From Bacteroidota bacterium (lineage in GTDB: Bacteria; Bacteroidota; Bacteroidia; CAILMK01; JAAYUY01), in NCBI GenBank assembly GCA_018698135.1, contig JABINZ010000160.1, positions 1-58,771 on the forward strand: a DNA stretch of 58,771 nt, in the 5' to 3' direction. Each line of letters starts with the position of its first letter. Position 1 is the first letter of the stretch. Below the pieces are notes generated by a model that made no database searches, was not told the origin of the DNA, and saw only the letters and a program-made list of their open reading frames with translations. Below, in pieces: positions 18,430 through 25,449 of the stretch. Position numbers and translations under genes: made by a program.

Positions 18430-19328
18430 TTTGATAAAGCAATTGTTAGTCTATCAAATAGCTTATCTCCAAAGTATCTTCTGTTAAGTTTATAGCAGAA
18501 TTCATCTAAATATAGCTGTAAGTATTTGCCACTAATCTTGTGATAAATTCCCAAAAAGTTGCGTTTTGCATTGCTAATCGCTATATGAGCCCAGGGCAGA
18601 GTCTTTGTTGTTGTTTCTTTGGTTGATTTTTCTGTAATGTGAATTTCAACATATTTAGAAATATCAACATAACTGGTGCTTTTGTCACTAAATACAATGC
18701 TTTTCTCGTTAATATTATCCTTTATAACATCATCGATTTCAGTGGAAGCATGAGTTTCCAAAACTTTCATCTTAAAATACCTGCAATGTTTTGATTGCTT
18801 TCCTGTCTTAATATCTTCAAGTGGTATAGATTCAGCCATAACAGCAACATTAACCTGTCGTTTGCTTCCACGACCTCGCTTTAAATTTTTTCTGACCATG
18901 CTGTTGGTTTCTGTCTCAAAATATCCTTCATCAAATTCAAGCATTCCAGCCAATTCATAGAGACTATCCCTTTTCCCCATAGCTTGATGGATCTTATGCA
19001 TCATTGACCAAATGGATTCATAGCGACTATGATCAAGTTGCCTTTGCATTTCTGTTGCAGATATGCCCTTCTTTGAGAAGCTCATAAAAGCCATGGCTAA
19101 GTACCATTTTCTTATCGGTAATTTTGCATGTTCCATCATCGTTCCACTTCGCAGGCCTGTTCTAAATCGGCATTCTGAGCACTGCCATTGCCATTTCCCT
19201 TTTAACCAATAATGCTTGGTGCTGCCACATTTCTTACAGCTTATACCCTGGTGTTCTCGAACCTTCCTAAAATGATCCCTACAACTATTTTCATCTGGAA
19301 AATCGGAAATAAATTTGATTATATTCAC
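18405..19328 (-). CDS. IS1595 family transposase (ISXO2-like)
   Basis: A 307-residue transposase with an N-terminal zinc ribbon (CxxC pairs at Cys31/34 and Cys50/53) and a DDE-type core: EFDEGYFE (Asp133), IVFSDKSTSY (Asp215), and the C-terminal block HIAISNAKRNFLGIYHKISG with YLDEFCYKLNRR, characteristic of IS1595. The start is GTG at 19328; no in-frame ATG lies nearby. The stop codon sits inside the left terminal repeat. The frame is intact, with good terminal repeats and a target duplication, so it looks recently active. Confidence 0.92.
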   Translation of the reverse strand: MNIIKFISDFPDENSCRDHFRKVREHQGISCKKCGSTKHYWLKGKWQWQCSECRFRTGLRSGTMMEHAKLPIRKWYLAMAFMSFSKKGISATEMQRQLDHSRYESIWSMMHKIHQAMGKRDSLYELAGMLEFDEGYFETETNSMVRKNLKRGRGSKRQVNVAVMAESIPLEDIKTGKQSKHCRYFKMKVLETHASTEIDDVIKDNINEKSIVFSDKSTSYVDISKYVEIHITEKSTKETTTKTLPWAHIAISNAKRNFLGIYHKISGKYLQLYLDEFCYKLNRRYFGDKLFDRLTIALSNNNWYING

Positions 19329-19363
19329 GTCATTTAATTTTTCCCAAGTTATTAATAGTTTTT

Positions 19364-19392
19364 TAATAAGTGGTAATTTTACGGACCATCAA
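19364..19392 (-). repeat. right terminal inverted repeat of the IS
   Basis: Reverse complement begins TTGATGGTCCGT and matches the left end (18401-18429, TTGATCATCCGT) at 22 of 29 positions. Confidence 0.8.
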
Positions 19393-19398
19393 TTATTT

Positions 19399-19414
19399 TA
19401 TGTATTTTTACATA
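19399..19414. promoter_or_regulatory. small palindrome before the histidine kinase gene
   Basis: TATGTA (19399-19404) and TACATA (19409-19414) flank TTTT. It overlaps the end of the IS target duplication and lies 23 bases before the kinase start. It could be an operator, but short AT palindromes are frequent by chance here. Confidence 0.25.
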
Positions 19415-19437
19415 CATAATCTCTTTTAGTTAATCTA

Positions 19438-21222
19438 ATGTTAGCAAACAGAAATAGAAAAAAAAGCGCCTATACATTTACCTTCATTTATATCCTTTGC
19501 TTATCTGGAATCATCGTCATAACAGCAATAATTGCACACCGAATAGATTCTAAATTCAAAGAAAGTATAGTCGAACAATGGTCAACTCAATTGAGTTCCA
19601 TAACACAAATTTCTTCTTTGAACATTGAAAGTTTCTTCTCAAAATTTGGTGATAATCTATTAACTATTTCAGTCAATCCATTGATTCAGGAAAAGGCCCT
19701 TTCAGCAAAACATGATGTAAACGACACCTCTTTTTGTTGCATCAGAAACCTATATGAAATTCATCAAAATGATATAAACGCCATATTAATGCAGGACAAA
19801 AATGGTGAATTTATATTAGGCTATCCTGAATATTTATTTGAAAATTCTAAACATTTGAGAAGGTTGGGAAATGTATATCCATTCGACACATTTGCTCAGG
19901 GGGAAACTTATGTAAGTGATGTTATTACCAATAATCACAACCTTCAGTTTTTTGTAATTTCAGTACCTATCTTCAGAGATAATGAATATCTAGGCTTAAT
20001 TAGTTGGGTTATTTCCATTGACAAAATCACGAAAAAATACCTTGATCCTGTAACCATTGGTCAAAATGCTTATTTATGGATGATTGACAATTCGAATAGG
20101 ATTTTAGCACATCACGATTCAAATTATTTAGGTTTGAATTCATGGTATATCATGAAGGATCTTGAAATCACCCAGAAAGTTGCTGGTTATTCTACTGAAA
20201 AATCTGAAATATATTTGAAAGAGTCGAGAGCTTTTTTTGAAGAGCTTCATGCAAATAATTCTGGAACTGGCAGATACATTGATTTTGCTCATAGTAATTA
20301 TTGTCTGGCTACTTATCAGAAAATACCCATATATAATAACCTTTGGACTATTATCACAAATGTCCCCTATACGCTAATCTTAGAACCGGTGAAAAAAAAC
20401 ACTTTCAAGGTTTATTTATTATCAGGTGTTGTTATCAGCATTTTAACCTTATTAATGCTCTTATTATTCCGCTTGCAACGAAGTGCACAATTATTGGCAA
20501 AAGAAACGGAATACCATATTGAATTGGCCAAGAAAGCAGAACAAATAAAGGAAGAAAGGCAAAAGAAACTGACTGCCCAAATTGATGGACAGGAAATTGA
20601 AAGAAAAAGGGTTTCCAGAGAAATTCATGATGGTTTGGGGCAATACTTATTAGCACTAAAAGTCCGACTTGAGGAATTATATATCAAAATCCCAAAAAAC
20701 TTAGCCACTCGAATCGAAGACTTACGATCGATCTTTCAAAAAACTTTAGACGAAACAAAACGTATTTCAAACAACCTATTGCCCATATCACTTGAAGAAT
20801 TGGGTTTGATAACATCCATCAAAAATCTTTGTCATGAATTCAAAATCAATTCCAACATCAAAGTTGATTTTGTATCTCACGGAATATCTGAATTAATAAG
20901 CATCAAGCAAAAAACCTATATCTATCGAATTTGCCAGGAAGCATTAAGCAACATTCAAAAACATGCTGATGCAAGTGAGGTAAATGTTCAGCTATTGGGA
21001 AATAATGAACAGCTTACCTTGATTATTCAGGACAATGGCAAAGGATTTAGTTATGACATAGGATATTATACCAAAGGAAATGGATTAAATAATATTCGAG
21101 ATAGAGCAGAAATATTGAATGGGAGTTGTGAAATTGAGAGCACAAATAAACAAGGAACAAATATTAAAATAAGAATTCCTCTAGAAAAAAAATATGCAAA
21201 AGATAACAGTTATTCTGGTTGA
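19438..21222 (+). CDS. membrane sensor histidine kinase, dCache plus NarL-type kinase
   Basis: A 594-residue sensor. A TM helix (about 14-33) and a second (about 324-345) enclose a 290-residue extracytoplasmic dCache-like domain (residues 40-320). After a coiled coil, the HisKA_3 motif ERKRVSREIHDGLGQ gives the phosphorylated His397. The HATPase part shows EALSNIQKHADASEV, DNGKGF and GNGLNNIRDRAEIL. The kinase gene overlaps the response regulator by 29 bases. The cache domain means it senses a small molecule outside the membrane. It lies 1.0 kb upstream of the first copper-type TonB receptor, so a link to that uptake locus is plausible but unproven. The IS inserted 45 bases upstream may affect its expression. 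Confidence 0.9.
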   Translation: MLANRNRKKSAYTFTFIYILCLSGIIVITAIIAHRIDSKFKESIVEQWSTQLSSITQISSLNIESFFSKFGDNLLTISVNPLIQEKALSAKHDVNDTSFCCIRNLYEIHQNDINAILMQDKNGEFILGYPEYLFENSKHLRRLGNVYPFDTFAQGETYVSDVITNNHNLQFFVISVPIFRDNEYLGLISWVISIDKITKKYLDPVTIGQNAYLWMIDNSNRILAHHDSNYLGLNSWYIMKDLEITQKVAGYSTEKSEIYLKESRAFFEELHANNSGTGRYIDFAHSNYCLATYQKIPIYNNLWTIITNVPYTLILEPVKKNTFKVYLLSGVVISILTLLMLLLFRLQRSAQLLAKETEYHIELAKKAEQIKEERQKKLTAQIDGQEIERKRVSREIHDGLGQYLLALKVRLEELYIKIPKNLATRIEDLRSIFQKTLDETKRISNNLLPISLEELGLITSIKNLCHEFKINSNIKVDFVSHGISELISIKQKTYIYRICQEALSNIQKHADASEVNVQLLGNNEQLTLIIQDNGKGFSYDIGYYTKGNGLNNIRDRAEILNGSCEIESTNKQGTNIKIRIPLEKKYAKDNSYSG

Positions 21223-21853
21223 CGATCATCCTATTTTTAGGGATGGGATCAAGTCAATGTTTGAAAATTCAGAAGAAGTAGCTATTGTGGATGAAGCCAG
21301 CAATGGAATTGAAGCAATTGATAAAACATTTAGTTTGAAACCAGATGTGCTGATAGTTGACTTGTCGATGCCGGGTATAACAGGAATTGAACTCATTGAA
21401 AGAATTAGAGGATTTAATAAGGAAACAGCCATTATTGTTCTTTCCATGCACAGCAAAGAGGATTATATATTCAAGGCCATTCGGGCTGGCGCAAATGGAT
21501 ATCTACCTAAAGAGGAAACAACAAAAGAAGAGTTATTAAAGGCAATTCATGAAGTACGAAAAGGAAATGAATACTTTAGTCATTCCGTAAGTCAAACCAT
21601 GCAAAAGCATTTCTTAAACGAGGCAAAAAACAATCAAACCGATTTGCCCGATTATGAGTCACTTTCCAAAAGAGAAAAAGAAGTGCTTAAACTAGTAATT
21701 GAAGGCTTAAGCAATACAGAAGTAGCTGCTAAACTTTTTGTTTCTTTGCGCACAGTCGAAACGCATAAAAGCAATATCCTTCAAAAGTTACAACTGAAAA
21801 ATACAGTTGAATTGGTCAAGTTTGCTTTAAAACACAATTTGCTTGAAATTTGA
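21194..21853 (+). CDS. NarL/FixJ-family response regulator
   Basis: A 219-residue regulator with a receiver domain (VDDHPIFRDG, phosphoacceptor Asp56 in LIVDLSMPG, Lys in GYLPKEE) and a C-terminal LuxR-type helix-turn-helix (LSKREKEVLKLVIEGLSNTE, then RTVETHKSNI). It is translationally coupled to the kinase. It is the last gene before the 394-bp regulatory region of the first TonB receptor. That region has a GTGNNNCAC palindrome repeated before the second receptor; a LuxR-type dimer could bind such a site, which is inference. Confidence 0.93.
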   Translation: MQKITVILVDDHPIFRDGIKSMFENSEEVAIVDEASNGIEAIDKTFSLKPDVLIVDLSMPGITGIELIERIRGFNKETAIIVLSMHSKEDYIFKAIRAGANGYLPKEETTKEELLKAIHEVRKGNEYFSHSVSQTMQKHFLNEAKNNQTDLPDYESLSKREKEVLKLVIEGLSNTEVAAKLFVSLRTVETHKSNILQKLQLKNTVELVKFALKHNLLEI

Positions 21854-22247
21854 GTTTTAAGCTGATTTTTTATAATAGTAAACTGAAAAAATCCTCTTTT
21901 AGTGATTCACGTAGTGTTATTTAGAATTTCATCTAAATTAAAAAACAAATTAAGGCCATTATGCATTTTGATTAATTCATATTATAATTTGTTTTAGTCA
22001 GCACATCATCTCTCTTTACCTCCATTTAGTCTTTTTGACACTTATTCCATTATTTGCCTAACACATTGAATCATCCATTCTATTATGATGCGCTTAATCT
22101 AAAAAACCACTCTTTTGTGCATTTCCCTTCAAAATAATTCATTTATTTTTTTACACTACTTTCAATATGATGACATCTGGTTACATTTGATTCGAAAAAT
22201 AGACTAAAGGACTATAAACGAAATTTATCTGTACGAAATAAAATAAC
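21854..22247 (+). promoter_or_regulatory. regulatory region of receptor 1 (block A)
   Basis: This 394-base gap has no gene. It holds three elements shared with block B before receptor 2: (1) TTTTAGTGATTCACGTAG at 21897-21914, with the GTG-N3-CAC palindrome; (2) a 24-base stretch at 22131-22154 (starts AAAATAATTC, ends TTTTTTTAC) identical to 25336-25359; (3) a perfect -7 box TACATTTG at 22182-22189 inside a conserved TGGTTAC-TTTGAT context, followed by AGACTAAAG at 22201. No -33 TTTG is evident; the 24-base element, 27 bases upstream of the -7 box, may be an activator site. Confidence 0.6.
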
Positions 22248-24611
22248 ATGAAATCTAAAATTTACTCAGTTGCCAGCTTTTTAGTGATTATTTGCATCCT
22301 TATTCCTAAGCTTAGTTTGGCACAACAATCGGTTGATATAAAAGGAGTTGTTATTAGCTCAGAGTCTCAAAAAGCAATTGGAGGTGCCAATGTAATTTTG
22401 TCGCCAAGCTATTTTGGTTCTGCAACAAATTCTAAAGGAGAATTTAAAATTTCCAATGTCAATCCAGGTACGTATAAAATAACTGCTTCCTATTTAGGAT
22501 ATAAGCATTTTGAAAAAACCATAACAGTTTCAGGAAAAGATCTTGTTGTAAATTTTTCATTGTACAAAGGACCCATTATATTATCCCCAACTGAAATCGA
22601 AATTAAAGGTGCTGCTACCATGCCTCATGCAAAAATGAAACTTACACAGTCGATGATAGAGGAAGAAGCAACCCGTGATATTGGTGATTACTTACGATTA
22701 TTTCCTGGGATATCTGGTATTCGAAAAGGTGGTTCCAACATCGATCCAGTGGTTAGGGGATTCAAATTTGACCAATTGAATATTCACATGGATGGAGGTA
22801 TTCGTATTGAAGGAGGTTGCCCAAACCGTATGGATCCAACTTCAGCCCATGTCGAAATGGAAGACATCGATAATATCGAAATTATTAAAGGCCCTTATGT
22901 GTTAAGATACGGCCCCACATTTGGAGGAATTGTAAATCTGGTAACAAAAAAGCCAAGCCCTTCTTTAACAGGTGACTTTGAAATTCATGCCCGAGCGGTG
23001 AAGGGTTTTGAAACCAATTGGAGAGGAGATAAAGAACATTTGCAAATTTTTGGCGGTACCGATAAAGTATATTTCTCATTAGCAGGAGCACAACTGCGCT
23101 ATGGTGACTATTTAGATGGTAAAGGCGATGCAGTCAGCTCTGGTTTTCACAAGTGGAATTACAATGGTAAAATCGCTGTTCGACCCTGGAAGAATCATGA
23201 GATCATGTTCTCATATATTGAATCACATGGACGAGATGTGAAATTTGCAGCCTTACCCATGGACGAACGTTCAGATAATACACAAGTAATGGCTTTGGAT
23301 TATACGGCTAAAAAGATTTCTGACAATATTGAAGATATTAAAATAAAACTCTACAGAAGCTATGTTGACCATATTATGGACAATAAGGAAAAGTCATTTG
23401 GCGACACCGTTGCTGCAGTTTCAGCAATTGATCCTACAGTGATTGGTGGCCGGGCTGAAATAGGATTAAACCTTGGAGAAGGTCATATGTATATTGGAAC
23501 CGATTTTGAAACTGTTGAGAAGTTTGGAACCAGAACAAAAAATTTCTATGCTATGCCTCCAACTCCAGCAGGTTCTTTTCTGATTTATGTAGAACCATTG
23601 TGGGCAAATGCTAATTTAATAAACAATGGTGTATTTGTAGAGTATAGTAATAAATGGGATAGTTGGGAGTTCATATCTTCCATGCGTTTCGATTATAATC
23701 AGGCCAGTTCTGACACTATCCGAATATTCTCTCCAAATGGTAAAATCCTTAAACTGGAAAATGGGGAAACAAATAGTGAGTATGCCAATTTCTCTGCTAG
23801 TGTAGGAATTAATAAACATCTCAACGAAAACCTTTCCGTAGGTTTAGGAATTGGTCGTGGTGTACGCAGTCCAAATATGTTAGAGCGATACATTATTTTA
23901 TTACCTGTTGGCTTTGATACATACGATTATATTGGCAATCCATCTTTAAAACCTGAAGCCAATCATCAAGCTGACTTAAATATTAAATATGAAAATGATG
24001 ACATTGGTGGGTTTTATGTGAATGGATTTTACTCCTATGTAATTGACTATATCTCTGCACATGAAATTACAACCTATAATGGAAATCCAATTTTAGCAAA
24101 TACCAATGGTGTACTTGGCGTAAAAGAGTTTTACAATGTCGAAGATCCGGTTTCTTTTACCGGTTTTGAATTCTCTTATGCCACACCAAGCAAATTCAAA
24201 TTAGGAGGCCAGGTTATAGCATCCTACACACAAGGAACATTTGGAAGCAATTACCTGAAACTGGATAAAATATTAAATGATCCCTTAAACGAAATCCCTC
24301 CATTTGAAGCCAATGTTTTGGTTAAATACAAAATGTTCAATAATAAGCTAATTCCAAAAGCCGGACTAAGAATAGTTGCTGCACAAAACCGAGTATCCGA
24401 ATCCTTTATAGAATCTGCAACGCCTGCTTTTACTTTACTTGATTTTGGTTTAGTATACAAGTACTCAAAATTTCTTACAATCACAGGTGGGATTGACAAT
24501 ATTTTAGATACTGAATACTTTGAACATTTGAACCGCAGAGCACTTGGAAGCTCTCAAAGTATTTATGAACCTGGTCGTGTACTTTTTGTTAACATGATCG
24601 TAAACTTATAA
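22248..24611 (+). CDS. TonB-dependent receptor, OprC/NosA-like copper type, copy 1
   Basis: A 787-residue outer membrane receptor. Signal peptide 1-25 (LSLAQ); a carboxypeptidase-regulatory-like domain at about 28-105 (VDIKGVVISS, GSATNSKGEFKI, YLGYKHFEK); plug at about 130-235 (PVVRGFKFDQLNIHMDGG, IEIIKGPYVLRYGP); then beta-barrel. In the plug, EGGCPNRMDP gives Cys191-x3-Met195, and in the barrel DHIMD gives His375-x-Met377. OprC of Pseudomonas binds copper with Cys143, Met147, His323 and Met325; the Cys-to-His spacing is 180 there and 184 here. I therefore predict ionic or chelated copper as ligand. It is followed after 21 bases by a small lipoprotein gene and then a terminator. Confidence 0.88.
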   Translation: MKSKIYSVASFLVIICILIPKLSLAQQSVDIKGVVISSESQKAIGGANVILSPSYFGSATNSKGEFKISNVNPGTYKITASYLGYKHFEKTITVSGKDLVVNFSLYKGPIILSPTEIEIKGAATMPHAKMKLTQSMIEEEATRDIGDYLRLFPGISGIRKGGSNIDPVVRGFKFDQLNIHMDGGIRIEGGCPNRMDPTSAHVEMEDIDNIEIIKGPYVLRYGPTFGGIVNLVTKKPSPSLTGDFEIHARAVKGFETNWRGDKEHLQIFGGTDKVYFSLAGAQLRYGDYLDGKGDAVSSGFHKWNYNGKIAVRPWKNHEIMFSYIESHGRDVKFAALPMDERSDNTQVMALDYTAKKISDNIEDIKIKLYRSYVDHIMDNKEKSFGDTVAAVSAIDPTVIGGRAEIGLNLGEGHMYIGTDFETVEKFGTRTKNFYAMPPTPAGSFLIYVEPLWANANLINNGVFVEYSNKWDSWEFISSMRFDYNQASSDTIRIFSPNGKILKLENGETNSEYANFSASVGINKHLNENLSVGLGIGRGVRSPNMLERYIILLPVGFDTYDYIGNPSLKPEANHQADLNIKYENDDIGGFYVNGFYSYVIDYISAHEITTYNGNPILANTNGVLGVKEFYNVEDPVSFTGFEFSYATPSKFKLGGQVIASYTQGTFGSNYLKLDKILNDPLNEIPPFEANVLVKYKMFNNKLIPKAGLRIVAAQNRVSESFIESATPAFTLLDFGLVYKYSKFLTITGGIDNILDTEYFEHLNRRALGSSQSIYEPGRVLFVNMIVNL

Positions 24612-24632
24612 ATTCGCTTTAAATCAATTGTT

Positions 24633-25037
24633 ATGAAAAAGATAAAACATATAACCTCCATTTTAATAGTGATAACATTTTTTGCCGGAATTAGCTCTTG
24701 TGAAAAAGATGTAAATCCTCGAACTGTTGATTATGCTATCAAAGGGCTTTCATCAGAATACAAAATTTCTTATACGATAAATGGTGAAAATTTCAATAAA
24801 GTAATTCAGGGTAAAGACACCGTGATTTCATTTCTATCAAACAAAGGAGAAGTATTGTATTTTGATATAAAATATAAAGATGATGTACACAAAATGTCAA
24901 ATTTTGCAGCACTGATTCGTGTTAATAAAACAATTTTTAGAGAAGCATATGCTTACGACATGAAATGGGCAGATTCTGCTACAGTTAATATTCCATACCC
25001 CTTTGAAATAATACTACGGGGAACTGTCCCTTTCTAA
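24633..25037 (+). CDS. small lipoprotein paired with receptor 1
   Basis: A 134-residue lipoprotein (lipobox GISSC, Cys23). The residues after Cys (E-K-D) resemble the Bacteroidota surface-export signal. The mature part of about 110 residues looks all-beta (YAIKGLSSEYKISYTING, GEVLYFDIKYKDD) and ends exactly in LRGTVPF. Its paralogue at 27811-28212 sits in the same place behind receptor 2 and ends in SGTVPF. I do not recognise the family. By position it could be a receptor accessory that binds the ligand or caps the receptor. Confidence 0.75.
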   Translation: MKKIKHITSILIVITFFAGISSCEKDVNPRTVDYAIKGLSSEYKISYTINGENFNKVIQGKDTVISFLSNKGEVLYFDIKYKDDVHKMSNFAALIRVNKTIFREAYAYDMKWADSATVNIPYPFEIILRGTVPF

Positions 25038-25053
25038 TTTGAAAACGGTGAGC

Positions 25054-25081
25054 AACCGGCTAGCAATAGCCGGTTTTTTTT
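25054..25081 (+). terminator. strong rho-independent terminator after lipoprotein 1
   Basis: AACCGGCTA (25054-25062), loop GCAA, TAGCCGGTT (25067-25075), then a T run to 25081. A 9-bp perfect stem. It separates the first receptor/lipoprotein unit from the second. Confidence 0.93.
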
Positions 25082-25449
25082 AAAAAAAGACCAGATAATT
25101 ATAATAATAAATAGAAATAATCAGTTTTTAGTGTAACACGTAGGCGCTTTAAGAAATACTGCTAAATAATGTGACAATAGCACCTATTGCACAAACTTCC
25201 AACACAAAATAAAAAGAACCTAAGAGCCCTTAAGCACATATTTATGGGATAATTTCTTTTCTAAACTCCCCACAAATAAATTCTCATATTAGCTTTTTTT
25301 TCGTTTTAAAAAAGTTATTTTGGCTACAACTCTCGAAAATAATTCATTTATTTTTTTACCCACTCAAAATAGCAAAACTCATGGTTACTTTTGATAACTA
25401 AAACAGACTAAAGAACATTACAACCGATTAGTGTCTTTAAAATATTGAA
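25082..25449 (+). promoter_or_regulatory. regulatory region of receptor 2 (block B)
   Basis: No gene is seen here. It is a diverged copy of block A: TTTTAGTGTAACACGTAG at 25126-25143 (GTG-N3-CAC), a related CTAAAT stretch at 25162-25167, the identical 24-base element at 25336-25359, the -7 box TACTTTTG at 25386-25393 in the context TGGTTAC-TTTGAT, and AGACTAAAG from 25405. The 24-base element ends 26 bases before the -7 box, nearly as in block A. Confidence 0.6.

Larger units (their letters stand above)
18401..19392. mobile_element. IS1595-family insertion sequence, complete
   Basis: A 992-bp element holds one transposase gene. Terminal inverted repeats of 29 bases (18401-18429 and 19364-19392) match at 22 positions, both with TTGAT then TCCGT at positions 8-12. 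The 9-base direct repeat TTATTTTAT lies immediately outside both ends (18392-18400, 19393-19401); the family usually duplicates 8 bases, so one base may be chance. The insertion is between genes. Confidence 0.85.
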
